Shown here: positions 31,269-39,236 of the stretch, in pieces
How positions within the stretch are numbered: position 1 is the stretch's first letter
Layout: every line of letters starts with the position of its first letter
NCBI GenBank assembly: GCA_944325495.1
Contig: CALVAD010000013.1
Span: 1 to 39,236 of the forward strand
Reading direction: 5' to 3'
Origin: an uncultured Bacteroidales bacterium
GTDB lineage: Bacteria > Bacteroidota > Bacteroidia > Bacteroidales > UBA932
Length of the DNA: 39,236 nt
Translations under genes and position numbers: made by a program
Notes under the pieces: model-generated
The model's input: the letters and a program-made list of their open reading frames with translations, nothing else
The model's database searches: none
Told to the model about the DNA's origin: nothing

Positions 31269-33374
31269 CTATACGCGTTTCACCCTCATCACGCTCTTGA
31301 TGTTGGAAATCTGGGAGATGACCTTGTCAAGTTCGGTGTTTGACGGCACGAGCAGCCTTATCTGTATTTCGTAGGTTCCGGTTCTGGGGTTCTCCTTCAC
31401 GTTGCAGGAACGCATGGAGACCTTGAACTGGCCTATTATGTCCATTATCGATGTCAGCACCGGGTGGTCGATGTCCGCCGTGACCGACAGGGTGCACTGG
31501 AAGTCTCCCGAGGACGCGCTGTCCTGCCAGATGACCCTCTGGATGCGGTAGGGATATTTCTCCATGAGTCTGGCGGCGTTGGGGCAGGACATGCGGTGTA
31601 TCTTGATGCCCTCGGTGCGGGTCACGAAGCCGAACACGTCGTCGCCGAACACCGGGTTGCAGCATTTGGAGAGCTTGTAGTCGAGACCCTTGACGTTCCT
31701 GGCGTTGATCACGAGTATGTCGTCGGAGGCCCTGTCGGAACCTCCGTAGGCTTTCCGGCTGTCGGCCGCCTGCGCGGAATCCTGCCTCTGCGTCGCATGC
31801 TCCTCCTTCTGGGCCTGTTTCTGCAGCAGGAATTCCTTGATGTCGTTGACATCCAGCTCCTCGGCCGCGATGGCCGCCATCATGGCCATCTCCGAATTGA
31901 ATTTGGCGGACTTCATGAACTCGGTGAGGAGTTCGTCCGGGAATTCGAGCTTCCAGTTGCGTAGCCTGCGCTCAAGTATTTCGCGTCCTTCCGCCGCCGC
32001 CTTGCGCTCCTCGGCGTCGAGCTCCTGCTTGATCTTGGTTCGTGCCTTGGAGGTCACGACCCAGGCCAGCCAGTCGCGGCTCGGGCGCTGGTTCTTCCCA
32101 GTCATGATCTCCACGACGTCTCCCGTCTTGAGCTTTTCCCTGATCTGCACGGGCTTGCCGTTGACCTTGCCTCCGGTGCAGCGGCTTCCGAGGTTCGTGT
32201 GTATGCTGAAAGCGAAGTCGAGCACTGACGAGCCTGCCGCGAGTATGCGAAGTTCGCCCGTGGGCGTGAATACGAAAATGTCCTTGTCGGGAGGAGCCGG
32301 CAGATGCTCCGGACTGGCTTCGAGCGGATGTTCGAGCGAGTCGCGCACCGACTGCAGCCAGCGGTCTATCGAGGCCTCGTGGCGTATGCCCTTGTATGCC
32401 CAGTGGGCCGCGTTTCCGCTCTCGGCCTCTATGTCCATGCGCTTGGTGCGTATCTGGACCTCCAGGGCCTGGCCGAGCTTGTTCTTGACCGTGATGTGCA
32501 GCGACTCGTAGCCGTTCGGCCGGGGAGTGGTGAGCCAGTCGCGCAGGCGCGAGATGTCCGGTTCGTATTCTTCGGTCACATATGAATATACCTTCCAGCA
32601 GAGGTCCTTCTCGAGTTTGGGGGCGTCCTCGCAGTCGATGATGAAGCGTATCGCGAACACGTCATGCACGCCCTCGAAGGGGACTTTCTGCACCTGCATC
32701 TTGCGGTAGATGGAGAACGCGCTCTTGGTGCGCGCCTTGAGCTTGTAGCGGATGCCCGCTTCGGAGAGCTTGCGTTCGAGGGGGCGTATGAACTCGGCGG
32801 TCAGCTGCTCGCGGTCCTTCTCGGTGGCCTTGAGCTTGTTGGTGATGGCGCGGTACTGCTCGGGGTCGGAGTAGCGGAAGTAGATGTTCCCCAGTTCGGT
32901 GTTGAGGTTGTAGAGGCCGAGCTGGTGGGCCAGAGGCATGTAGAGCATCGTGGTCTCCAGCAGCTTCTGGTCGCGCGAGCTCTTCGGGAACATCTTCAGG
33001 TTGCGCATGACTTCGAGCCTGTCGGCTATCTTCAGAACTATCACGCGGGGGTCACGGGAGTACTGGACTATCAGCTTTTTATAGTTCTCGGCTTCGAGCC
33101 GCGTGTCCTTGGGCTTGATAGTGGAGATTTTGTTGAGTCCGTCGACTATGGTGCGCACGTCCGCGGGGAAGGCGCTGATGTCCACGTCCTTATGGATGCG
33201 CGTGGCTTCATGCAGATAGACGGCCGCCACGCATTCGTCGGGCAGGCCGATTTCGTCCTCCACTATGCGGGCGACATTGTCGGGGTGTCCGATGAAGGGG
33301 GTCCCGTCGTAACGGGTCTCGTCCCTGAGCGCCGTAGCGGCTACGGCGCGTGCCTTTTCTATGAGATTGTCCAT
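31269..33374 (-). CDS. relA: RelA/SpoT-family (p)ppGpp synthetase with degenerate hydrolase motif
   Basis: A 701-residue long RSH enzyme for the alarmone (p)ppGpp. Domains in order: HD-hydrolase-like (about 20-150), synthetase (about 190-330; VHDVFAIRFI, RPNGYESLHITV, LEVQIRT, AAHWAYKG), TGS (about 345-410; DIFVFTPTGELRIL), a zinc-finger-like region (CCNPVFGDDVFGFVT) and C-terminal ACT (about 625-701). The synthetase residues look intact. The HD motif is not: where active hydrolases have HDVVED, this has HEATRI (His55-Glu56). It is therefore probably synthetase-dominant with weak or no hydrolase, as in RelA. The start ATG 33374 lies behind a TATATTTG element. Confidence 0.92.
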   Translation of the reverse strand: MDNLIEKARAVAATALRDETRYDGTPFIGHPDNVARIVEDEIGLPDECVAAVYLHEATRIHKDVDISAFPADVRTIVDGLNKISTIKPKDTRLEAENYKKLIVQYSRDPRVIVLKIADRLEVMRNLKMFPKSSRDQKLLETTMLYMPLAHQLGLYNLNTELGNIYFRYSDPEQYRAITNKLKATEKDREQLTAEFIRPLERKLSEAGIRYKLKARTKSAFSIYRKMQVQKVPFEGVHDVFAIRFIIDCEDAPKLEKDLCWKVYSYVTEEYEPDISRLRDWLTTPRPNGYESLHITVKNKLGQALEVQIRTKRMDIEAESGNAAHWAYKGIRHEASIDRWLQSVRDSLEHPLEASPEHLPAPPDKDIFVFTPTGELRILAAGSSVLDFAFSIHTNLGSRCTGGKVNGKPVQIREKLKTGDVVEIMTGKNQRPSRDWLAWVVTSKARTKIKQELDAEERKAAAEGREILERRLRNWKLEFPDELLTEFMKSAKFNSEMAMMAAIAAEELDVNDIKEFLLQKQAQKEEHATQRQDSAQAADSRKAYGGSDRASDDILVINARNVKGLDYKLSKCCNPVFGDDVFGFVTRTEGIKIHRMSCPNAARLMEKYPYRIQRVIWQDSASSGDFQCTLSVTADIDHPVLTSIMDIIGQFKVSMRSCNVKENPRTGTYEIQIRLLVPSNTELDKVISQISNIKSVMRVKRV

Positions 33375-33379
33375 CGTGG

Positions 33380-33387
33380 CAAATATA
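33380..33387 (-). promoter_or_regulatory. -7 promoter element of relA
   Basis: Minus strand TATATTTG, about 6 bases before the start codon. If this is the true promoter, the mRNA is nearly leaderless. The -33 element is weak. Confidence 0.4.
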
Positions 33388-33473
33388 CTATTTTTCTTGT
33401 CCGGTGATTGCGGCGGACGGATGAATTGCTGTCAGTTCTGCGGACGGTATTCTCAATATATGTGCCGCTTTTC

Positions 33474-33504
33474 TTTGGAATTTCGATGTGTTTTGATATA
33501 TTTG
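33474..33504 (+). promoter_or_regulatory. Promoter of the SPFH-Arc operon
   Basis: TTTG (33474-33477), a 19-bp spacer and TATATTTG (33497-33504). It predicts a start near 33511, which favours ATG 33527 over ATG 33515. Confidence 0.7.
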
Positions 33505-33526
33505 CAATATCAAAATGATATCACTT

Positions 33527-34486
33527 ATGAAAGAATTTCAATTCAAAGGTTTCGTTATGAACGGCTTCGTGATGCTGTTCCTCCATCTCATCGTGCTTAC
33601 GGCCGCGATAGTGGCGTGCTTCCTGAGCCAGATGCTCGGGCTTGCGGTTCTCGGGCTGTTTCTAGCTCTCGTGTGGTTCGTCTTCTGCGCAGGGTATGTC
33701 AAGCTGGAGCCCAACGAGGCGCGCGTGATGGTGTTCTTCGGCAAATACAGGGGCACTTTCACCGAAACCGGCTATTTCTGGGTCAATCCTCTGCTGACCA
33801 AGAAGAAGCTTTCGCTCAGGGCCAGGAACCTGGATGTGGAGCCCATCAAGGTCAATGACAAGGTCGGCAATCCGATAATGGTGGGTCTGGTGCTGGTGTG
33901 GAAACTCAAGGATACATATAAGGCCATGTTCGAGATCGATTCACAGACCATGGCGGGAAGCGTCGCCGCCGTCGGCTCCAATGCTTCAGCGGCCGCGATT
34001 GCCGCCAGCCGCATGGCCTCGGTGATGAACGCGCTCGAACATTTCGTGAAGATCCAGAGTGACGCGGCCCTGCGCCAGGTTGCCGCCGGCTACAACTACG
34101 ACAACAACGAGGGCGGCCAGGACGAGATCACCCTGCGCTCCGGCGGGGAGGAGGTCAACGACATACTCGAGAAGACCCTCAATGAGAGGCTCGACATGGC
34201 CGGAATCGAGGTCGTGGAGGCGCGTATAAACTATCTGGCCTATGCTCCCGAAATCGCCGCGGTGATGCTGCGCCGCCAGCAGGCCGCCGCGGTGATCTCC
34301 GCCCGCGAGAAGATTGTCGAGGGTGCCGTGTCGATGGTCAAGATGGCCCTCGACAAGCTCAAGGACGACAATGTGGTGGAACTGGACGAGGAGCGCAAGG
34401 CCGCGATGGTCAGCAATCTGCTCGTGGTGCTCTGCGGCGACGAGTCCGCCCAGCCAGTGGTGAACACCGGAACGATATATCAGTAG
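33527..34486 (+). CDS. SPFH/Band 7 (stomatin-prohibitin-like) membrane protein
   Basis: A 319-residue membrane scaffold protein. Two N-terminal hydrophobic segments (about residues 10-32 and 38-57) anchor it. The SPFH core begins at [21 protein letters not shown] and includes [19 protein letters not shown] and [20 protein letters not shown]; the C-terminal helix ([20 protein letters not shown]) is the usual oligomerising coiled coil. Such proteins organise membrane domains. Spacing from the promoter favours ATG 33527; ATG 33515 is four codons upstream. The Arc-type gene starts 6 bases after its stop, a pairing seen in other Bacteroidetes. Confidence 0.92.
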   Translation: MKEFQFKGFVMNGFVMLFLHLIVLTAAIVACFLSQMLGLAVLGLFLALVWFVFCAGYVKLEPNEARVMVFFGKYRGTFTETGYFWVNPLLTKKKLSLRARNLDVEPIKVNDKVGNPIMVGLVLVWKLKDTYKAMFEIDSQTMAGSVAAVGSNASAAAIAASRMASVMNALEHFVKIQSDAALRQVAAGYNYDNNEGGQDEITLRSGGEEVNDILEKTLNERLDMAGIEVVEARINYLAYAPEIAAVMLRRQQAAAVISAREKIVEGAVSMVKMALDKLKDDNVVELDEERKAAMVSNLLVVLCGDESAQPVVNTGTIYQ

Positions 34487-34492
34487 TCTGCG

Positions 34493-34657
34493 ATGCCCAG
34501 GAAGCCTGCTTCAGATACGGAGAGTTTCGTACTTCGCGTGGATGCGGAAACCATGGCGGCCCTCAAGAAATGGGCTGCCGACGAGTTCCGCAGCGTCAAC
34601 GGGCAGCTCCAGTGGATCATCGCAGAGGCGCTGCGCAAGAGCGGCCGGAAGAAATAG
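34493..34657 (+). CDS. Arc-family ribbon-helix-helix protein, 54 residues
   Basis: A short gene easily missed: ATG 34493 to TAG 34655-34657. The sequence (ESFVLRVDAETMAALKKWAA, then DEFRSVNGQLQWIIAEAL) is an Arc/MetJ-type ribbon-helix-helix: a beta strand, then two helices, with the conserved RSVNGQLQW typical of Arc-like proteins. It probably binds DNA as a dimer and may regulate its own SPFH operon. The start is 6 bases after the SPFH stop. Confidence 0.85.
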   Translation: MPRKPASDTESFVLRVDAETMAALKKWAADEFRSVNGQLQWIIAEALRKSGRKK

Positions 34658-34685
34658 CTCCGCCGACCCGGAATGCCGCCATCTG

Positions 34686-35570
34686 TCATTGCGGCTCCGT
34701 CCCTTCGACGGTCAGGCCTGTGCCGACCGGGATTGGTTCGAAGTCCTGCATGGCCTTGCCGCGTTTGTAGCAGGATTTGAGATAAAGCGGGAAATCGATG
34801 GATGTCAGGGAGTTCTCGAAGCGCTCGTCCTTGCTCCACGAAGGCTTGTCCTTCCATTTTTCCTGAAGTTTTCTGTCACAGTCGACCAGCGCGAGCGCTA
34901 TGAAGTATGAGCCGGGGGAAAGAATGACGGTCTCTTCCGGCTCGATTTCGCATTTCGTCTTGTCGTCGCTGACAGGGATATTGCAGTATATCGGTTTCGT
35001 GAGCACATTGTCGAATGTTGCGGGGGAGCTTTCCATCCTATAGATATTGACGCCCAACACGCATTCCGGCAAGGCGTTGCGCAGCACTTCGAAGGAGATC
35101 TTCCTGACCTCGAATTCTTTCCTGACTTCGATCACCGAACCGATTTCCATGCCGGTGCTGGAAGGTTCCATGGTCGCGACGCCTCCGGGCACCCGCGCGC
35201 CTCTGCCGACCAGTCTCCTGTCTTTTTTCTTCCCGGGAGTCACGACCGCGGCGGCCAGCCGGTTTTCTTCGAGAATCACCGTCACCGGTCCGGCCGCGGC
35301 GATAAGTTCCGCCGCCGGAATGCTCTTTTCCTTGTATGAAACATGAAAGAACATCAGGTCGGCAGTCGTGGTGTCGGGCAATTCCAGGGTGAAGCGGCCT
35401 TCGGAGTCGGAGACCGTGCCTATGTTCCTGCCGGGTATGCCTGCCGCTACATATTCTATGCTATGCCCGTCGCGGTCTGTGATGCGTCCGACAATCGTTT
35501 TCAAGCTGTCCTGCGCAGCCGCACACGTGCATGATGTCAGGAGAAGGAATAAAGGAAGATATTTTCGCAT
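34686..35570 (-). CDS. Exported protein with CarboxypepD_reg-like domain
   Basis: A 294-residue exported protein. The signal peptide (residues 1-20, ending SCTCAAAQ) is followed by a carboxypeptidase-regulatory-like beta-sandwich (about 25-105: IVGRITDRDGHSIEYVAAGI, GTVSDSEGRFTLELPD, LMFFHVSYKEKSI), the same module that opens many TonB-dependent receptors. The rest (about 130-290) is a beta-rich domain of unknown role. Similar stand-alone proteins are common in Bacteroidales and of unknown function. I chose ATG 35570 because it gives a clean signal peptide. It converges on the SPFH-Arc operon. Confidence 0.82.
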   Translation of the reverse strand: MRKYLPLFLLLTSCTCAAAQDSLKTIVGRITDRDGHSIEYVAAGIPGRNIGTVSDSEGRFTLELPDTTTADLMFFHVSYKEKSIPAAELIAAAGPVTVILEENRLAAAVVTPGKKKDRRLVGRGARVPGGVATMEPSSTGMEIGSVIEVRKEFEVRKISFEVLRNALPECVLGVNIYRMESSPATFDNVLTKPIYCNIPVSDDKTKCEIEPEETVILSPGSYFIALALVDCDRKLQEKWKDKPSWSKDERFENSLTSIDFPLYLKSCYKRGKAMQDFEPIPVGTGLTVEGTEPQ

Positions 35571-35670
35571 GGCGCGAGACGAAAACAAAAGGCATGCCGC
35601 AATTCACTGGCGTAAAAGTAAGCGGCAGGAATATGCGGTGCTTCCCAGATGGATATGATTATCGTGGGAT

Positions 35671-36243
35671 TTACCGTTCTTTCATCACATCACTTACCCA
35701 GTCCCGAATGGCATTCCGGCTTGCTCCGTTCAGCAGCCTGCCGTTCTGCCACTCCAGATCGGGATATGCTTTCTTCAATTCATTGACGCTGTTGCTTATG
35801 CCGCTGCCGCCTGATGTGGCGAACGGTACGAGTGTCATGTCCTTCAGGTCGTGGCTCTCGATGAATGTGTTGATGATTCGCGGAGCCTGATTCCACCAGA
35901 TTGGATAGCCGATGAAAATCACATCGTAGGCAGCGGCATCCAGCTTCGTGTCTTTCAATGCCGGACGTGCCCGCGGATTGTTCATTTCCGCCGAACTGCG
36001 CGACTGGCTGTCGTTCCAGTCAAGGTCGGCGGCGGTATAGGCTTGCTGCGGTACAATCTCATATAAGGTGCCGCCTGTGATCTCCGCAATCGTCCGGGCC
36101 GCCTTGGCAGTCGTGCCGGTGGCGGAGAAATACACTACCAGCGGTTTGTTTCCGCTTTGCATGTTTTTTTCTCCTTCGTCCTGGGCGCAGGCGGCAAGGC
36201 TCATGGTCATCACCGCAGCCAATGTCAAAATAATCTTGTTCAT
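35671..36243 (-). CDS. Exported flavodoxin-like lipoprotein
   Basis: A 190-residue flavodoxin (flavodoxin_4-like). A lipoprotein-type signal ends in SLAAC (Cys19). The FMN phosphate loop is YFSATGTTAKAA (about 38-49); later family segments are FIGYPIWWNQAP (near 110) and PFATSGGSGISNS (near 140). It should carry electrons from reduced FMN, unusually outside the cytoplasm. It follows the carboxymuconolactone-decarboxylase gene by 16 bases in one minus-strand operon. The frame continues upstream, but the signal peptide fixes ATG 36243. Confidence 0.88.
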   Translation of the reverse strand: MNKIILTLAAVMTMSLAACAQDEGEKNMQSGNKPLVVYFSATGTTAKAARTIAEITGGTLYEIVPQQAYTAADLDWNDSQSRSSAEMNNPRARPALKDTKLDAAAYDVIFIGYPIWWNQAPRIINTFIESHDLKDMTLVPFATSGGSGISNSVNELKKAYPDLEWQNGRLLNGASRNAIRDWVSDVMKER

Positions 36244-36259
36244 AATTCGGTTGTTAATG

Positions 36260-37087
36260 TCACCTGGCATATTCTTCCTTGATGATGCGGAGCGCTTTGA
36301 TGGCGGCGGGGAAGCCGATGTATGGCAGGCACTGGATGACGGCGGCGGTAAGCGTTTCGGGTGAGTTGCCCGCGTTGATGTTGCCGTGATAGTGCGAGTG
36401 AAGCTGGCTCTCGGCTTCCAAGGTCGTAAGTACGCAGTAGCCGAGCAGCTCGCGTGTCTGCAGGTCGAGCGCGCCGCGGCTGTAGATATCGCCGAAGAAA
36501 TAGTCAGTGAGGAACTGCTCCACATCCCCTCCCATATCGCCGGGTACACCTTCCATCACCGAGGCGATGCCGCCCGGATAGAGTTTGTCCTGAATGGCTT
36601 TGCCCGCCTCATGGCGTGTCTCCTCCGTCACCGTGCCCTGCTTTGCCAGAGGCAGGCTGACGCCACGCTCCTTTAACACTTCATTCACCGTAGAGACGGC
36701 GTTCAGCATCTTGGGGAAACCGATGAACGGTGCGGTGAGATACATCACCTCGCGCAGCTCTTCGGGCGTAACGCCCACATTGAGCGCCGCTCCTGCGTGG
36801 GCTTTCAGCTGAGGGAGCGTCTGCATCGTGGCGAGGGTGATGCAGGTGATCATTTCGCGCTGTTTCAATGTCAGTTCTCCCGTCTGGAATACCTCGCCGA
36901 AGATGAACTTCTGGAGGATGTCCATCATTTCCGGGTCCGTACCCTGCCCGGTAAGGGCCTCACCGCCGAACAGGGTGCGGTAATTCTGCTTGCATACTTC
37001 GATTCTGTCCATATTGTCTGTCGTTTGTGCCGTCGCGGACAGGCTTCCTGCCAGCGCAAGGGCGATGATTGTGATTATTCTTTTCAT
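36260..37087 (-). CDS. Exported carboxymuconolactone decarboxylase (AhpD-like) protein
   Basis: A 275-residue protein with a cleavable signal peptide (to about residue 21, SATAQ) and two CMD domains. The first carries LTLKQREMITCITLATMQTL and LNVGVTPEELREVMYLTAPF; the second carries LDLQTRELLGYCVLTTLEAE and INAGNSPETLTAAVIQCLPY. Each has one cysteine rather than the AhpD CxxC pair, so it is not a typical peroxidase reductant. CMD and flavodoxin genes often sit together near AraC regulators in Bacteroides. The start overlaps the upstream 72-residue gene by one base. Confidence 0.88.
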   Translation of the reverse strand: MKRIITIIALALAGSLSATAQTTDNMDRIEVCKQNYRTLFGGEALTGQGTDPEMMDILQKFIFGEVFQTGELTLKQREMITCITLATMQTLPQLKAHAGAALNVGVTPEELREVMYLTAPFIGFPKMLNAVSTVNEVLKERGVSLPLAKQGTVTEETRHEAGKAIQDKLYPGGIASVMEGVPGDMGGDVEQFLTDYFFGDIYSRGALDLQTRELLGYCVLTTLEAESQLHSHYHGNINAGNSPETLTAAVIQCLPYIGFPAAIKALRIIKEEYAR

Positions 37088-37305
37088 TATTTCTCCTTGA
37101 TTGCTTCTGACAATCCTTTCAGTATTTCTATTTCGTTCGGCTCCAGCGGTATGGCCGCCCTGACCGGTGCCGCTGCATTGGCGGGAACCTCCCCGTAAAG
37201 GAAATGACGCAAGAGTTGCTGCGGTGTGACGTGGTGGCGGTCTGCAATGAAGCATACCGCCTCGTCGGCGCACAATTCTTCGGACAATTCTGTTTTCGGC
37301 TTCAT
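37087..37305 (-). CDS. Small protein upstream of the CMD gene, unknown function
   Basis: A 72-residue acidic protein (MKPKTELSEELCADEAVCFI and onward), helical at both ends with no membrane segment. The stop overlaps the CMD start (TAATG), so it leads the three-gene operon. It may be a small regulatory or DUF3791-like protein; I cannot confirm a family. ATG 37305 is chosen over a longer frame because it lies about 20 bases behind a TAATTTTG element. Confidence 0.6.
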   Translation of the reverse strand: MKPKTELSEELCADEAVCFIADRHHVTPQQLLRHFLYGEVPANAAAPVRAAIPLEPNEIEILKGLSEAIKEK

Positions 37306-37326
37306 TCTCTTGTTTTCTGTCTGATG

Positions 37327-37334
37327 CAAAATTA
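37327..37334 (-). promoter_or_regulatory. -7 promoter element of the CMD-flavodoxin operon
   Basis: Minus strand TAATTTTG, an exact consensus match. The -33 element is unclear. Confidence 0.42.
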
Positions 37335-37432
37335 CATCGGAATGCGGGTGAATGCCGTAACCGTAAATTGGCAAACCGTACCATTTTTACTGAAAATCAT
37401 TTATCATTGTCCGAAGGACTTGACTCGGCCGG

Positions 37433-37492
37433 ATGTTCAAGAAGCTGGAGGGCGTCACGCCGTCGGAGTACTGCCGGAAGCTGCGGAACTGA
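37433..37492 (+). pseudogene. AraC-family C-terminal relic A
   Basis: This short stretch encodes MFKKLEGVTPSEYCRKLRN and a stop, the unmistakable C-terminal end of an AraC regulator. An in-frame TGA lies four codons upstream, and no other AraC sequence remains. Confidence 0.72.
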
Positions 37493-37603
37493 CAAATCCC
37501 CGACGCTTCTTTACCGGCTTCCAGTCGCTCTTCGGTGAATGCTTTTTGAATGCATGAAAGGACGTTTTTAGCCACAAAAGAGTTATCTTAGCAACTATGA
37601 ACT

Positions 37604-38710
37604 ATGAAGCGTCCGTCTATGAACAAATCCGTCAGCATATTAGACAAAGAATATAAAGAATGGGTGAAAGACCTCACCATGCGGTATAGGAACAGCCAGA
37701 TAAAGGCTGCGGTGAAGGTGAACACTGAAATGCTAAGATTCTATTGGGAATTGGGCAAGGATATTGTGGAATTGCACGCCGAGAAACGTTGGGGCGACAA
37801 GGTGATGAACCGTCTTTCCATCGATTTGCGCGAAGCCATGCCCGGCGTATCAGGACTGACACAACGCAATATCTACTATTGTAAACAATTTTATCTGCTA
37901 TATTCTCCGGCACTTGAAACTTTGCCCCAAGCTGGGGCAAAATCTTCCGAAGAAAAATTGCCCCAACCTGTGGCACGATTCCAATCGGATATTTTCAGTG
38001 TGCCATGGGGACACCATAAGATACTGATAGATAAATGCAAAGACAATCTTGACAAGGCTGCTTTTTATGTCCGCCAGACCATCGAAAACGGTTGGAGCCG
38101 AGCCATGTTGCTCAACTTTATCGGTACGGACATGTACGAGCGGCAAGGAAAGGCTTTGACCAACTTCAGGCACACATTGCCCGATGTCGACAGCGAGCTG
38201 GCTCAGGAAATAACGAAAGACCCCTATAACTTCGCATTCACAGGTATTACCAAACCTTATAATGAGCGTATCCTCAAAGATGCGCTGCTCAACAACATCA
38301 CCCGATTCCTCACCGAATTGGGTACGGGTTTCGCATACGTCGGCAAGGAATATCGCCTGCAAGTGGGCGAAACGGAAAACTTCATCGACCTGCTTTTCTA
38401 CAACCTCAACCTGTCGTGCTATGTCGTGATAGAGGTAAAGATAGGGAAATTCACCTTCAACGATGTAGGGCAGTTGGGTGGTTATGTCGTGGCTTGCAAC
38501 CATATCTTGCGCAAGGAGGGGAGAGATAATCCGACCATCGGACTGCTTATCTGCAAGGAGAAAGACCGCATACAAGCGCAGTATGCTTTGGAGTCGAGCA
38601 GCCAGCCCATCGGCATTTCAGAGTACGACCTTGAACGGTTCTATCCCGAAAAGATAGAGGGTACGATGCCGACCATCGAAGAACTGGAATCGTCCTTGGG
38701 CGATGAATGA
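37604..38710 (+). CDS. DUF1016 (YhcG-type) PD-(D/E)XK nuclease family protein
   Basis: A 368-residue protein of the YhcG/DUF1016 family. The N-terminal domain (about 10-180) shows INAAVKVN-like IKAAVKVNTEMLRFYWELG and LTQRNIYYCKQFYLLY. The C-terminal nuclease domain (about 215-350) holds Asp262 in ENFIDLLFYN and Glu277-Val-Lys279 in VVIEVKIGKF, the PD-(D/E)XK core. The family is widespread near restriction and other defence genes and has been linked to DNA repair or defence; activity is not shown here. A -7-like TATCTTAG lies at 37584. It is lone cargo between two AraC-tail relics. ATG 37619 is an alternative start. Confidence 0.9.
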   Translation: MKRPSMNKSVSILDKEYKEWVKDLTMRYRNSQIKAAVKVNTEMLRFYWELGKDIVELHAEKRWGDKVMNRLSIDLREAMPGVSGLTQRNIYYCKQFYLLYSPALETLPQAGAKSSEEKLPQPVARFQSDIFSVPWGHHKILIDKCKDNLDKAAFYVRQTIENGWSRAMLLNFIGTDMYERQGKALTNFRHTLPDVDSELAQEITKDPYNFAFTGITKPYNERILKDALLNNITRFLTELGTGFAYVGKEYRLQVGETENFIDLLFYNLNLSCYVVIEVKIGKFTFNDVGQLGGYVVACNHILRKEGRDNPTIGLLICKEKDRIQAQYALESSSQPIGISEYDLERFYPEKIEGTMPTIEELESSLGDE

Positions 38711-38724
38711 CGTTGAACACAAGA

Positions 38725-38781
38725 ATGTTGAAACAGGAGGGGGTTACGCCTTCTGAATACTGCCAGCGGTTGCGGACATGA
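38725..38781 (+). pseudogene. AraC-family C-terminal relic B
   Basis: It encodes MLKQEGVTPSEYCQRLRT and a stop, a second AraC C-terminus in the same orientation as relic A but clearly diverged in DNA and one codon shorter. It starts 15 bases after the DUF1016 stop. Confidence 0.68.
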
Positions 38782-38789
38782 CAGATTAA

Positions 38790-39236
38790 TTATAAGTTAA
38801 CGGCCATAATGTAATCCATATCATTTTCTTGAACGATTGCAAATCCTGCCCGAAGATACATCCGCACAGCAGGGTTTTGTTTGCTGACAGATAGCGACAC
38901 ACGCCGATATCCCGCATGGCTAAGTTCCTCAAAAATGCCATGCATTAACTTTGTACCTATACCTTGATTCCGATATTGAGGATAAAGGGAGATGGATAAT
39001 TCCGGGGTTTTATCATCTACAAATCCATAAGAATGGATAAGCCGAGACCATGCTGCGCCAACGATAACGTTGTCAATCTCGGCCACAACGCATAAATCCC
39101 CTTCATGTGTCCCAAATGCCTCTACGTATTTCCAAAGAGAAGGATGTTGAAGAATTGTCCTTGGAGCAAGGTGTGAAGCAGCTGGCTGGTGAACGGCTTC
39201 ATAGAGAAAATCCAACAAGAGGATGGTTTCATTGGG
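38790..39236 (-). CDS. GNAT-family N-acetyltransferase (5' end outside window)
   Basis: About 148 residues of a GNAT acetyltransferase. The acetyl-CoA-binding motif A is clear (LSISLYPQYRNQGIGTKLMH), followed by VSKQNPAVRMYLRAGFAIV, the usual motif B end. The frame stays open to the window edge (PNETILLLDFLYEAV), so the gene begins beyond base 39236; the TTG at 39218 is not a convincing start. The substrate is unknown. It converges with the DUF1016 gene. Confidence 0.87.
   Translation of the reverse strand, partial: PNETILLLDFLYEAVHQPAASHLAPRTILQHPSLWKYVEAFGTHEGDLCVVAEIDNVIVGAAWSRLIHSYGFVDDKTPELSISLYPQYRNQGIGTKLMHGIFEELSHAGYRRVSLSVSKQNPAVRMYLRAGFAIVQENDMDYIMAVNL

Overview
The window looks like a chromosomal segment of a GC-rich member of the Bacteroidales. 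This rests on promoters of the Bacteroidetes type (TTTG, 18-20 bp, TAnnTTTG), the near absence of Shine-Dalgarno sites, many lipoproteins with Bacteroidetes-style signal peptides, and family-typical genes: split LysO, class I fumarase, SPFH protein with an Arc-type partner, and an AraC-controlled RND pump. I cannot fix the genus; a Rikenellaceae-like or uncultured gut lineage would fit.

Layout. 1-7249: the end of a fumarase gene, an AraC regulator, and a divergent three-gene RND efflux operon (adaptor, pump, outer-membrane factor). 7250-9614: an accessory stretch with a gene-free zone rich in large palindromes, followed by a DUF4143 ATPase gene bracketed by a 40-bp direct repeat. 9615-10850: tRNA-Leu(UAG) and an orphan DNA methyltransferase whose 5' end carries a frameshifting 7-bp tandem duplication. 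10963-22812: mostly core genes: split lysO, a pectinesterase-like lipoprotein, nadD, gmk, fba, recR, mntP, corA, and the run rpsA, rnz, a glucosaminidase gene and mltG.

22813-30697 is the accessory heart of the window. It holds a 1.1-kb gene-poor zone, a HigBA toxin-antitoxin pair, an HTH-like membrane protein of unknown function, a candidate structured RNA, and an AT-rich seven-gene same-strand run: a PD-(D/E)XK nuclease-like protein, three lipoproteins and three small membrane proteins. Degraded copies of the 3' end of the HTH-like membrane gene lie on both outer sides, in the same orientation as the intact gene. HigBA and the nuclease run are therefore each enclosed by direct repeats of one gene tail.

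30698-34657 returns to core-like genes: a conserved hypothetical gene behind a RelA/SpoT enzyme with a degenerate hydrolase motif, then an SPFH protein with a small Arc-type ribbon-helix-helix protein. 34686-39236: a CarboxypepD_reg-like protein, a flavodoxin/carboxymuconolactone-decarboxylase operon, and a DUF1016 nuclease gene flanked by two diverged AraC C-terminal relics. The window ends inside a GNAT acetyltransferase gene.

The recurring theme is cargo genes enclosed by repeats: the ATPase by a 40-bp repeat, HigBA and the nuclease run by gene-tail repeats, and the DUF1016 gene by AraC-tail relics. This suggests insertion hot spots that work by recombination rather than by a recognisable transposase or integrase; I found neither.
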